A stretch of 64,000 bases of DNA. It comes from Fulvimonas soli. GTDB lineage: Bacteria > Pseudomonadota > Gammaproteobacteria > Xanthomonadales > Rhodanobacteraceae. Within the stretch, counting starts at the first letter, position 1; the number at the start of each line of letters is the position of its first letter. Under the pieces are notes generated by a model. That model was not told where the DNA came from, ran no database searches, and worked only from the letters and a program-made list of their open reading frames with translations. The stretch is taken from positions 124,001-188,000 of the forward strand of contig NZ_QGHC01000005.1 in NCBI RefSeq assembly GCF_003148905.1, read 5' to 3'. The translations under genes and the position numbers were made by a program. This document shows positions 1 through 8,272 of the stretch, in pieces.

Positions 1-908
1 GCCAGGTCCAGCGCGGTGCCGTGGTCGACCGAGGTGCGGACGAAGGGCAGGCCCAGGGTGAGGTTGACGGTGCGGTCGAAGGCCTCGCTCTTGAGCACCG
101 GCAGCGCCTGGTCGTGGTACATCGCCAGCACCGCGTCGTAGCGCGCGCGCTGCGCGGGCACGAAGGCGGTGTCGGCGGGCAGCGGGCCGAGCAGCTGCAT
201 GCCCTCGGCGCGCAGCCGGTCCAGCAGTGGGACGATGGTGTCGATCTCCTCCCGCCCCAGGTGGCCGCCCTCGCCGGCATGCGGGTTGAGGCCGAGCACG
301 GCGATGCGCGGCCGCGCCAGGCCGAACTTGGCCCCGAGCTCCGCGTGCACGATGCGCAGCGTGCGCTCCAGCGACGCGGCGGTGATCGCCGCCGGCACCG
401 CGGCCAGCGGCAGGTGGGTGGTGGCCAGCGCCACGCGCAGCTCGGGGCTGGCCAGCATCATCACCACCCCGGCGCGCGCGCGCGCGGCGAAGAACTCGGT
501 GTGGCCGCTGAAGCGGATGCCGGCCTCGTTGATCGAGGACTTCTGCAGCGGCGCGGTGACCACCGCGTCGTAGCGGCCGGCCAGGCAGCCGTCGGCGGCC
601 TCGGCGAGGGTGGCGAGCACGTGGGCGGCGTTGCGCGGGTCGGGATGGCCGGGCCGTTCCTCCGCGCCGAGCGGCACGTGATGCACGCGCAGCGCGCCCG
701 GCGCGCGCGCGCGGACGCGCGCGCCGTCGTCGTCGGACAAGGCGACGGCGGCGCCGCAGCGCGCGGCGGCGCGGCGCAGCAGGTCGCGGTCGGTGATCGC
801 CACCAGGTCGGCCGCCAGCGGGCCGGCGGCCAGGCGGATCAGCAGCTCGGGGCCGACGCCCGCCGGCTCCCCCGCGGTGACGGCGAGCCGGGGCAGCGCG
901 GCGTCCAA
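1..908 (-). CDS. pdxA: 4-hydroxythreonine-4-phosphate dehydrogenase PdxA (3' end outside window)
   Basis: Oxidises 4-phosphohydroxy-L-threonine in pyridoxal 5'-phosphate synthesis; cytosolic metal- and NAD-dependent enzyme. The translation opens LAVTAGEPAGVGPELL, the classical PdxA N-terminus. It also has the three metal-ligand histidine contexts, SGHTEFFA, MYHDQALP and TSVDHGTA. About 302 codons are present against a usual length near 330, so the C-terminal residues lie beyond base 1. No ATG is available; TTG at 908 (MDAALPRLAV) is chosen because it places the conserved N-terminus within a few residues. It begins 7 bases after the surA stop, consistent with translation from an lptD-surA-pdxA transcript, an order shared with E. 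coli and xanthomonads. Confidence 0.93.
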   Translation of the reverse strand, partial: MDAALPRLAVTAGEPAGVGPELLIRLAAGPLAADLVAITDRDLLRRAAARCGAAVALSDDDGARVRARAPGALRVHHVPLGAEERPGHPDPRNAAHVLATLAEAADGCLAGRYDAVVTAPLQKSSINEAGIRFSGHTEFFAARARAGVVMMLASPELRVALATTHLPLAAVPAAITAASLERTLRIVHAELGAKFGLARPRIAVLGLNPHAGEGGHLGREEIDTIVPLLDRLRAEGMQLLGPLPADTAFVPAQRARYDAVLAMYHDQALPVLKSEAFDRTVNLTLGLPFVRTSVDHGTALDL

Positions 909-915
909 GCGGGCC

Positions 916-2259
916 TCAGGAGGACTTGCCCGCGTTGCCGGGCTCGCGCAGCTCGGGCACCAGGATGTCGACGTAGGCGTCGGCGCGGAGCTGGCGCAGG
1001 AAGTCGTCGTAGGCCTGCTCGGCCTTGCGGTTGCCGATCGCCTGGCGCGCCTGGTTGCGCTCGATGTCCTCGGTGCGGTCCTGCTGGCGGGTGCCCTCCA
1101 GCTGCAGGATGTGCCAGCCGGCCTCGGTCTGGAACGGCTGCGAGACCTGGCCTTCCTTGAGCTGGCCGACCTGCTGGGCGATCACCGAGCCCCAGTCGTT
1201 CTGGGCGAACCAGCCCATGTCGCCGCCGGCGTTGGCGGTGGTCGGGTCCTTGGAGTAGTCCTTCGCCAGCTTGGCGAAGTCCTCGTGCTTGTTGACGATG
1301 CGGTTGTACAGGTCGCGCGCCTGCTGCTCGGCCTGCGCGGGAGTGACCAGCTCGCTGGGCTTGATCAGGATCTGCCGCGCGTGGAACTCGGTGACCACCT
1401 GGCGGTCCGGCTGGCGCTGGCCGACCAGCTTGAGGATGTGGAAGCCGGTGGGGCCGCGCAGCGCCGGGGTGACGTCGCCCGGCTTCATCGCGGCGACGGT
1501 GTCGGCGAAGGCCGGCGGGATCTCGTCCAGCCGGCGCCAGCCCAGGTCGCCGCCGTCGAGGGCGTCCTGCGCGTCGGAGTAGCGGATCGCCGCGGCGTTG
1601 AAGTCCATGCCGCCCTTGATCGCGTTGAGCGCCTGCTCGGCCTTGGCCTGCGCGGCCTGGATGTCGGCGGCGCCGCCGCCGGCGGGGATGCTGACCTGGA
1701 TGTGCGCCAGGTGCACCTCGCCGGCCTTGTAGGTGGGGCTGGCCAGCAGGTTGTTGATCTCGCTGTCGGTGATGCTCACCGAGTCGCGCACCACGCTGTC
1801 GTGCAGGCGCTGCACCACGAGCTGGTCGGCGAGCTGGGCGCGGAAGGCGGCGAACGAGCCGCCCTGCTGCTCCACCGCGGCGCGCAGCTGGTCCGGCGAC
1901 ATCTGGTTCTGCTGCGCCACGCCGGCCACGGCCTGGTCGACGTCGGCGTCGGCGACGCGGATGCCCTGCTCGTCGGCCTTCTGCACCTGCAGGCGCATCA
2001 GCACCAGGCGGTCGAGCACCTGGCGGCGCAGCACGTCCATCGGCGGCAGCTGGCCGGGGTTGCTGGCGTACTGCTGCTGGATCGAGCGCACGGCGTCGTC
2101 CAGCTCGCTCTGCAGGATCACGTCGTCGTTGACCACCGCCACGATGCGGTCCAGCGAGCGCTCGGACGCGCCCGCGGCCTGCGGCAACAGCTGGGCTTGG
2201 GCGGGCAGGGCGGCGGTCGCGGCCATCGCCAGCAGGATCAGCGCGAGGGGTTGCTTCAT
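916..2259 (-). CDS. surA: Periplasmic chaperone / peptidyl-prolyl isomerase SurA
   Basis: Periplasmic chaperone that escorts unfolded outer-membrane proteins (LptD among its clients) to the BAM complex. The protein is 447 aa, close to the family norm. Residues 1-23 form a signal peptide ending in AQAQ. The N-terminal chaperone module follows (about 35-170, opening RIVAVVNDDVILQSEL). Two parvulin domains come next, at about 181-280 (EVHLAHIQVS) and 295-395 (EFHARQILIKPSE). ATG at 2259 is preferred over the upstream in-frame start because it directly begins the signal peptide. The gene lies 43 bases downstream of lptD and 7 upstream of pdxA. Confidence 0.96.
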   Translation of the reverse strand: MKQPLALILLAMAATAALPAQAQLLPQAAGASERSLDRIVAVVNDDVILQSELDDAVRSIQQQYASNPGQLPPMDVLRRQVLDRLVLMRLQVQKADEQGIRVADADVDQAVAGVAQQNQMSPDQLRAAVEQQGGSFAAFRAQLADQLVVQRLHDSVVRDSVSITDSEINNLLASPTYKAGEVHLAHIQVSIPAGGGAADIQAAQAKAEQALNAIKGGMDFNAAAIRYSDAQDALDGGDLGWRRLDEIPPAFADTVAAMKPGDVTPALRGPTGFHILKLVGQRQPDRQVVTEFHARQILIKPSELVTPAQAEQQARDLYNRIVNKHEDFAKLAKDYSKDPTTANAGGDMGWFAQNDWGSVIAQQVGQLKEGQVSQPFQTEAGWHILQLEGTRQQDRTEDIERNQARQAIGNRKAEQAYDDFLRQLRADAYVDILVPELREPGNAGKSS

Positions 2260-2302
2260 CGGTCTTGTACCTTCGGCCGCCCGACGCGGGCGGCAAGGGA
2301 AG

Positions 2303-4759
2303 TTATTGATATCCGAGGATACCACGGCGCAGGGTGTCCTCGACCTGGCCGTTGAAGGCGCCCAGGCCCTTGAACACCAGCTCGAACATCACCGCGTTGT
2401 TGGTATGCGCCTGGCTCACGGTGTAGTTGTAGCTGTCCACGTAGTGGCGGCCGACCACCCGCACGGCGACGCAGCAGCTCTCGTACTCCACGCCGGCCAG
2501 CGCCTCCACCGTGCGGCGGTCCTTCTCCGAATAGGTCCAGCGCGCCACGGCGCGCCAGCGTTCGGAGATCGGATAGACCGTGGAAGCGTCGTATTGTTCC
2601 AGCTGGCCGCGGCGGTAGCGGTAGGAGAAGTTGACGATGCCGTCGGCGCCGATCCGCCGCTGCAGCTCCAGCACGCCCAGGTCGGACTGGCGGGTGTTGG
2701 GGTCCCACTGGTAGGAGCTGCCCAGGCGCCAGCGGTCGTCGAGCTGCAGGTCCAGCTGGACCACGTAGTTGGAGTGCGACCAGTCGGTGGGCTGCTGGCC
2801 GGTCAGCTGCACCTTCTGCGGGCTGAAGTAGTGGATCTGGCCGATGCTGGCGGACAGCCGCTCCACGCCGTTGTCGTCGAGCAGGCGGGTGGTCAGCGCG
2901 GTGGTGAGGTTGTTGGCGTCCATCTGGCGGTCGGCGCCGGAGAAGCGGTTCGGCGAGAACAGCTGCCAGTAGTCGAACGACATGATGCGGCTGTCGAACA
3001 GCGGCAGGTTGTCCTGGTTGCGGTACGGCACGTACAGGTAGTACAGCCGCGGCTCCAGGGTCTGCGTGTAGGCCTTGCCGAACAGCGAGGTGCCGCGGTC
3101 GAACACCAGCCCGGTGTCCAGGCTGGCGATCGGCAGCGAGCGGCTGGGCGTGCGGTCGTTGAACGGGGAGGCGCCAGCGGCCGGGCCGTAGTAGCCGTAG
3201 CGCTGGTAGTCGCCGTCGAGCTGGTAGGCGGTGTAGCGGTAGGCCAGCTTGGGCCGCACGAACCAGGCCGCGCCGCGGAAGTCGGCGGCCAGGTAGGGGT
3301 ACAGGTCGGCGCGCTCGCCTTCCACGTTGTCGTCCTTGCGGAAGGCCACCGCCTCGGTGTCCATGCCGAACTCCAGCCAGCGCGTCAGCGGCACGTCCAT
3401 GCCGAAGGTGGCGCGCGGCCAGCGCTTGTACTGCTCCACGCTGTCGGGCAGGTAGGGGTCCACGTTCTGGTAGCTGTCCACGCCCAGCGAGGCGTTCCAC
3501 CAGGTGCCGCCGCCGCGCACGTAGGTGCTGGAGGTGAGCATGCTGACCGAGGAGGTGTACAGGTCGTTGCCGAAGTCGTGCAGGTAGTTCTTGTCGGAGG
3601 CGCGGTTGACGCTGGCGCTGAGCGACCACGGCCCCCACAGGCGGGTGGTGTCGGCGAACTTGAGCAGCCAGCGGTCGTCGCCCTTGGTGTTCTGCACCGC
3701 CGGGTCGCCCTCGCGGAAGGTGCCGCGGTCGTTGGGCAGGTACTCGAAGTTGAGCTGGCCGGTGGTGCCCGGGAACAGGTAGCGGAACTCGCCGGCCAGC
3801 ATGTCGCCGCGCGAGGTGTAGACGCGCGGGTCGAGCGTGGCGTCGTAGTTGGGCGCCAGGTTCAGGTAGTAGGGCAGGCTCAGCATCAGCCCGGTGTGGC
3901 TGTTGTGGCCGATCATCGGGTACAGGAAGCCGCTCTTGCGCCGGTCGTCGATCGGGAAGGTGAAGTACGGCAGGTACAGGAACGGCACCCCGGCGAAGCG
4001 CATGGTCGCGCTGCGCGCGGCGCCCACGCCGGTGTCCTTGTCGATCTTCAGGTCCTTCGAGCGCACTTCCCACAGGTGGTGGCCCACGTCGCAGGTGGAA
4101 TAGGTGACCCGGGTGTAGCGGCTGTGCGTGGCGTCGAACTCCTCGCCGCGCGCGGCGGTGCCGTTGCCGTGCGACTGCAGCAGCTGGTAGCGCACGTTCT
4201 CGGCCACGCCGCGGTTGGCGCTGGTGTTGCCCCGCATGCGGTCGGCCGACAGCAGCTGGCCGGCGTCCTGGTAGCGCACGTTGCCGCGCGCGTCGTAGTC
4301 GGTGGTCTGGTCGTTGTAGGTGGCGAAGTCGGCCTGCAGCAGCTGGTCGGCGCGCTCGATGCGCACCTTGTCGGTGAGCCGGTAGAGCGTCTGCTCGGAG
4401 CCGTCCACGTGCACCGCCTTGACGTCGGTGACGGCGGTGTCGCGCAGCGAGCTGTCCTTGGTCAGGGTGGGGTCGTAGAACTCCAGCAGCGCGTTGGGCC
4501 GGCACATCGCGAAGCTGACCGGCCGCGGCGGGCAGCGGAACGCGCCGAGCGGGCAGCTTTCCGCGGTGCCCGCGGCGTTCGTGGAGACGGGGCTGGCGGC
4601 GGACGTCGCCGGTGCCGGGGCGGATGCCGCCGGCGCGGGGGCGTCCTGGTCCTGGCCGGCCAGGGCGGCCGCCGGGGCGGCCAGGGCGAAGGCGGTGGCG
4701 ACGGCCAGCAGGCGCCGGGACGGCAGGCGGAAGGGCAGGGGAAAGAGCGTAGTCGTCAC
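2303..4759 (-). CDS. lptD: LPS-assembly outer-membrane protein LptD
   Basis: Beta-barrel translocon that, with LptE, inserts lipopolysaccharide into the outer leaflet of the outer membrane. The protein is 818 aa with a signal peptide (to about residue 34), an Ala/Pro-rich linker, the OstA-like beta-jellyroll (about 100-220) and a C-terminal barrel. Cysteines at 69, 76 and 86 and the adjacent pair near 761-762 (YESCCVAVR) match the conserved disulfide system that gates LptD maturation. The start is GTG at 4759 without an obvious Shine-Dalgarno sequence. First gene of the lptD-surA-pdxA set; its product is a known SurA client, so the linkage is functional. Confidence 0.95.
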   Translation of the reverse strand: MTTTLFPLPFRLPSRRLLAVATAFALAAPAAALAGQDQDAPAPAASAPAPATSAASPVSTNAAGTAESCPLGAFRCPPRPVSFAMCRPNALLEFYDPTLTKDSSLRDTAVTDVKAVHVDGSEQTLYRLTDKVRIERADQLLQADFATYNDQTTDYDARGNVRYQDAGQLLSADRMRGNTSANRGVAENVRYQLLQSHGNGTAARGEEFDATHSRYTRVTYSTCDVGHHLWEVRSKDLKIDKDTGVGAARSATMRFAGVPFLYLPYFTFPIDDRRKSGFLYPMIGHNSHTGLMLSLPYYLNLAPNYDATLDPRVYTSRGDMLAGEFRYLFPGTTGQLNFEYLPNDRGTFREGDPAVQNTKGDDRWLLKFADTTRLWGPWSLSASVNRASDKNYLHDFGNDLYTSSVSMLTSSTYVRGGGTWWNASLGVDSYQNVDPYLPDSVEQYKRWPRATFGMDVPLTRWLEFGMDTEAVAFRKDDNVEGERADLYPYLAADFRGAAWFVRPKLAYRYTAYQLDGDYQRYGYYGPAAGASPFNDRTPSRSLPIASLDTGLVFDRGTSLFGKAYTQTLEPRLYYLYVPYRNQDNLPLFDSRIMSFDYWQLFSPNRFSGADRQMDANNLTTALTTRLLDDNGVERLSASIGQIHYFSPQKVQLTGQQPTDWSHSNYVVQLDLQLDDRWRLGSSYQWDPNTRQSDLGVLELQRRIGADGIVNFSYRYRRGQLEQYDASTVYPISERWRAVARWTYSEKDRRTVEALAGVEYESCCVAVRVVGRHYVDSYNYTVSQAHTNNAVMFELVFKGLGAFNGQVEDTLRRGILGYQ

Positions 4760-4822
4760 GAGGGCGTTCTACCGGCTGCGAAGGCGGGTAAAACTAGCAG
4801 AAAGCCCCCGCGGCCGGGCGCC

Positions 4823-5743
4823 TCAGCCCATCAGCGCCTCGACGTGCGCCGCCGCCGAGGCGGCCAGCGCGGCGAGGTCGTAGCCGCCTTCCAGCGTGGA
4901 GACCAGCCGCCCGTCCGCATGGGCGTCGGCGAGCCGGACCAGCCGCGCGGTGATCCAGGCGTAGTCCTCGCCGTTCAGCCGCAGGTCGGCCAGCGGGTCG
5001 TCGCGGTGCGCGTCGAAGCCGGCCGAGACCAGCACCAGCTGCGGCCTGAACGCATGCAGCCGCGGCAGCAGCGCGCCCTCCCACAGCTCGCGGAAGGCGT
5101 GGGAGCCCTCGCCCGGCGCCAGCGGCGCGTTGACCACGTTGTCCACGCCGCGCTCGTCCTCGCCGCCGGTGCCGGGATACAGCGGCGACTGGTGGCTGGA
5201 GACGAACAGCACGCGCGGCTCGCGCTCGAAGATCGCCTGCGTGCCGTTGCCGTGGTGCACGTCGAAGTCGGCGATCGCCACGCGCCGCAGCCCGTGCGCG
5301 GCGATCGCGTGCGCGGCGGCCACCGCCACGTTGTTGAACAGGCAGAAGCCCATCGCGCGGTCGGCGGTGGCGTGGTGGCCGGGCGGGCGCACCGCGCAGA
5401 AGGCGCGCACGCCGTGGCCGGCCATCGCCGCGTCCACCGCGGCGACGGCGGCGCCGGCCGCGCGCAGCGCCGCCTCGGCCGAGCCGGGCGACATCAGCGT
5501 GTCCTCGTCCAGGCGCACGGTGCCTTCGGCCGGGGCGAGGCCGAGGATGCGCTCGACGTGCGCGGCGGTGTGCACGCGGCGCAGCTGCTCGGGCGTGGCG
5601 CGCGGCGCCTCGACGCGGTCGAGGGCGGCGAAGCGGTCGCGGTCCAGCGCCCGCAGCACCGCGCGCAGGCGCGCCGGCGTCTCGACGTGGCCTTCGCCAG
5701 GATCGTGCGCGAGGCAGGCGGGGTGGGTGTACAGCCGCAGCAT
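4823..5743 (-). CDS. Histone deacetylase-family zinc hydrolase (acetylpolyamine/acetoin-utilisation type)
   Basis: A 306-aa single-domain member of the arginase/deacetylase fold. Visible active-site signatures are RPPGHHA (His123-His124), the metal-binding stretch DFDVHHGNGTQ (Asp161, His163) and SAGFDAH (third metal ligand near 251), then the C-terminal EGGYD. These predict a Zn-dependent deacylase acting on acetylated small molecules or proteins; bacterial members include acetylpolyamine amidohydrolases and AcuC-like proteins. The substrate cannot be read from sequence. It starts 14 bases after the adenosyltransferase stop and ends 64 bases before lptD, so it may be the last gene of a btuM-adenosyltransferase-hydrolase operon. 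Confidence 0.85.
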   Translation of the reverse strand: MLRLYTHPACLAHDPGEGHVETPARLRAVLRALDRDRFAALDRVEAPRATPEQLRRVHTAAHVERILGLAPAEGTVRLDEDTLMSPGSAEAALRAAGAAVAAVDAAMAGHGVRAFCAVRPPGHHATADRAMGFCLFNNVAVAAAHAIAAHGLRRVAIADFDVHHGNGTQAIFEREPRVLFVSSHQSPLYPGTGGEDERGVDNVVNAPLAPGEGSHAFRELWEGALLPRLHAFRPQLVLVSAGFDAHRDDPLADLRLNGEDYAWITARLVRLADAHADGRLVSTLEGGYDLAALAASAAAHVEALMG

Positions 5744-5756
5744 GCGGGCCGGGCGC

Positions 5757-6323
5757 TCAGCCCTGCGGCTTGCGGCGCCGCTCGTGCTGCCACAGCACCT
5801 CGCCGTGGCCGCTGGCGCGCGCGAGCACGCGGCACAGCACGAACAGCAGGTCGGACAGCCGGTTGAGGTAGCGCTGCGCCTGCGGCCGCACTTCCTCCAC
5901 CCGCGCCAGCGCGATCACCTCGCGCTCGGCGCGGCGGCACACGGTGCGCGCCAGGTGGCAGCAGGCCGCGGCCATGCCGCCGCCGGGCAGGATGAAGTCC
6001 TTCAGCGGCGGCAGCGGCTCGTTGAAGCCGTCCAGCACGCGCTCCAGCCGCTCGACGTCGGCGTCCTGGATCATGCCCATGCCGGGGATGCACAGCTCGC
6101 CGCCCAGGTCGAACAGCTCGTGCTGCACCTGGGTCAGCGCCTCGGCCACGTCGGCCGGCACGCCCGCGCTGGCCAGCACCATGCCGACCGCGCTGTTGAG
6201 CTCGTCCACCGTGCCGTAGGCGGCCACGCGCGGGGAGTCCTTCGGCACGCGCGAGCCGTCGCCCAGGCCGGTGGAGCCGTCGTCGCCGGTGCGGGTGTAG
6301 ATCTTCGAGAGGCGGTTGCCCAT
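5757..6323 (-). CDS. Cob(I)alamin adenosyltransferase, PduO type
   Basis: Transfers the adenosyl group of ATP to cob(I)alamin to form coenzyme B12. The 188-aa protein has the PduO-family N-terminal ATP loop (KIYTRTGDDGSTGLGDGSR) and the helical core with FILPGGG and ARTVCRRAER; this is unrelated in fold to CobA/BtuR. The ATG at 6323 lies 7 bases after the upstream gene's stop, so the two are almost certainly cotranscribed. The neighbour looks like a B12 importer, giving a short import-and-activate pathway. No cobalamin biosynthesis genes are in view, consistent with salvage. Confidence 0.93.
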   Translation of the reverse strand: MGNRLSKIYTRTGDDGSTGLGDGSRVPKDSPRVAAYGTVDELNSAVGMVLASAGVPADVAEALTQVQHELFDLGGELCIPGMGMIQDADVERLERVLDGFNEPLPPLKDFILPGGGMAAACCHLARTVCRRAEREVIALARVEEVRPQAQRYLNRLSDLLFVLCRVLARASGHGEVLWQHERRRKPQG

Positions 6324-6330
6324 CGGCCGC

Positions 6331-6927
6331 TCAGTGCGACAGCGGGCGCGCGCCGGCCTGGCGCAGCGTGCGCGCCAGCAGCGCCGTCGCCACGTGCAGC
6401 ACGGCGCCCAGCGCGACGTACTCGGCGGTGGTCAGCAGGAACGGCAGGTACCAGTCGCCCAGGTTGACGAACCAGGCGGCGAAGCTGCGCGGCGCCGGCA
6501 CGCTGGCGCTCAGCCAGTAGAAGCTGCCGTTGGAGACCAGGTAGCTCGCGCTCTCGCTGACCAGCAGCACCACCGCGGCCAGGCCCAGCGTGGGCAGGCG
6601 CAGGCCGAGCTGGTGCCTGGCCAGCCAGCTGCCGCCCAGCCACAGCGCGCCGTAGGCGGGCAGCAGGAACCAGTAGGCGGCCGAGACGCAGTAGTGCGAC
6701 CAGAAATCCAGCCCGGCGCCGGTGATGACGAGGAAGTCCACCAGCACCGCCAGCGCCATCAGCAGCGGGAAGGCCCAGCGGCCGCTGCCGCGCAGCCAGA
6801 AGCCGGCGAGGAAGAACACCGCCATCGAGGCGTCGGGCAGGGCGTCGAAGTGGTGCAGGCGGGTGACTGCCATCACCAGGGCGAGGGCGGCGAAGATGCC
6901 GAGGCGCTGGGTCTGCGTGGTGGCCAT
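6331..6927 (-). CDS. btuM: BtuM-like vitamin B12 transporter (ECF S-component-like membrane protein)
   Basis: A 198-aa polytopic membrane protein with about six hydrophobic segments and no ATPase partner nearby. Length, topology and motifs (N-terminal TRLHHFDALPDASMA, then SHYCVSAAYWFLLPAYG) fit the ECF S-component-like family that includes BtuM, a B12 importer of Gram-negative bacteria that works without an ECF module. A cysteine falls at residue 80; the characterised Thiobacillus BtuM uses Cys80 to ligate the cobalt of cobalamin. The tight operon with a PduO-type adenosyltransferase (7-base gap) supports the call. AGGGAG stands 7 bases before ATG 6927. The alternative is an uncharacterised DUF6580-type S component. 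The assignment is by motif and context only. Confidence 0.7.
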   Translation of the reverse strand: MATTQTQRLGIFAALALVMAVTRLHHFDALPDASMAVFFLAGFWLRGSGRWAFPLLMALAVLVDFLVITGAGLDFWSHYCVSAAYWFLLPAYGALWLGGSWLARHQLGLRLPTLGLAAVVLLVSESASYLVSNGSFYWLSASVPAPRSFAAWFVNLGDWYLPFLLTTAEYVALGAVLHVATALLARTLRQAGARPLSH

Positions 6928-7030
6928 GGACGGGCTCCCTGGGAAACTGGCGGTGGATCGGGCTGCCCAGTTTAGCCCAACGCCGGCGCGCGCATGCGGC
7001 GGCGGTGCGGCGAGCGCGTATCATCGGCGC

Positions 7031-8272
7031 ATGACTGCCCCCGATTCCCCCCTCGCCGCAGGGGCCGCGAGCGACGCCGGCGTGCTGGTCGTCGGCGGCG
7101 GCCTGGTCGGCGCCAGCCTCGCCATCGCGCTGGACGCGGCCGGCGTGGCCGCCACCCTGGTCGAGGCCGCCGCGCCGCGCGCGGACGCGCAGCCCAGCCA
7201 CGACGAGCGCAACCTCGCGCTGGCCCGCGCCACCGTCAACGGCCTGGCCGCGATCGGCGTGTGGCCGCACGCCGCGGCGAAGGCCACGCCGATCCGCCGC
7301 ATCCACGTCAGCCGCGCCGGCGAGTTCGGCAGCGCGCGGCTGGACGCGCGCGCGGAGGGCGTCGACGCGCTGGGCTGGACGCTGCCCGCGCGCGAGCTGG
7401 GCGCCGCGCTGCTGCGCCGGCTGGACGCCTGCAAGCGGCTGCAGCGGCTTGCGCCCGCGCAGCTGGAGGCGATCGAGCCGCTGCCCGGCGGCTGGCGCGC
7501 GCGCGTCCGCACGGCCGGGGGCGCGCGCGAGCTGCGGACGCCGCTGCTGGTCGGCGCCGACGGCACCGATTCCTTCGTGCGCGCGCGCCTTGGCATCGGC
7601 GCCGACGTGCACGACTACGCGCAGAGCCTGTTCGTCTGCACCGTGACCCCGGAGCGCGCCCACGAGGGGCGCGCCTACGAGCGCTTCGCCGACGGCGGCC
7701 CGGTGGCGCTGCTGCCGCTGGCGGAAGGCCGCTGCGGGCTGGTGCTCACCGTGCCGGCGGACGAGGCCGGGGCGGTGGCGGCGCTGGACGACGCGGCCTT
7801 CCTCGCGCTGGCGCAGCGGCGCTTCGGCTGGCGGCTGGGCCGGCTGTCGCGGCCGGGCCGGCGGCACGCCTACCCGATCCGCCGCGTGGCGGCGCGCGCG
7901 CTGGTCGCGCCGCGCGCCGTGCTGGTGGGCAACGCCGCGCAGACCGTGCACCCGGTCGGCGCGCAGGGCTTCAACCTCGGCCTGCGCGACGCGCTGACCC
8001 TGGCCGAGCTGGTCGCCGCCGCCGCCGATCCCGGCGACGCGGCGCTGCTGGAACGCTACGCCGCGCGCCGCGCGCCGGACCGCGAGGGCACCATGGCGAT
8101 GAGCCATGGCCTGGTCCGCCTGGCCTGCCTGGAACAGCCGCTGCTGGCGCCGCTGCGCTCGCTGGCCCTGCTCGCCTTCGACCGCGTGCCGCCGTTGCGC
8201 CGCGCGCTGGCCCGGCGCGGCATGGGCTTCCGCGGCGCGCCGCCGCGCGCGGTGCTGGAGAAGCTGCCGTGA
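7031..8272 (+). CDS. ubiH: 2-octaprenyl-6-methoxyphenol hydroxylase UbiH
   Basis: FAD-dependent monooxygenase of ubiquinone biosynthesis, acting at the membrane surface. The 413-aa protein has the N-terminal dinucleotide fold (VLVVGGGLVGASLA, about 17-30), the middle DG motif (LLVGADGTDSFVR) and the C-terminal ribityl-binding motif NAAQTVHPVGAQGFNLGLRD. The NAAQT...GFNLG form is the version typical of UbiH rather than UbiI or UbiF. The stop codon overlaps the GTG start of the next hydroxylase (GTGA), so the pair is translationally coupled, resembling E. coli ubiH-ubiI. It is divergent from btuM across about 100 bases. Confidence 0.9.
   Translation: MTAPDSPLAAGAASDAGVLVVGGGLVGASLAIALDAAGVAATLVEAAAPRADAQPSHDERNLALARATVNGLAAIGVWPHAAAKATPIRRIHVSRAGEFGSARLDARAEGVDALGWTLPARELGAALLRRLDACKRLQRLAPAQLEAIEPLPGGWRARVRTAGGARELRTPLLVGADGTDSFVRARLGIGADVHDYAQSLFVCTVTPERAHEGRAYERFADGGPVALLPLAEGRCGLVLTVPADEAGAVAALDDAAFLALAQRRFGWRLGRLSRPGRRHAYPIRRVAARALVAPRAVLVGNAAQTVHPVGAQGFNLGLRDALTLAELVAAAADPGDAALLERYAARRAPDREGTMAMSHGLVRLACLEQPLLAPLRSLALLAFDRVPPLRRALARRGMGFRGAPPRAVLEKLP

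Noticed and set aside
1733-5866. Open frame of 1377 codons on the plus strand
   Set aside because: It runs antisense to surA, lptD and the deacetylase-like gene, is Val/Gly/His/Arg-rich with no recognisable domain, and is a high-GC shadow frame.
6928-7030. Cobalamin riboswitch upstream of the BtuM-like gene
   Set aside because: Only about 100 bases separate it from divergent ubiH and no B12-box-like element was recognised; cobalamin riboswitches are larger.
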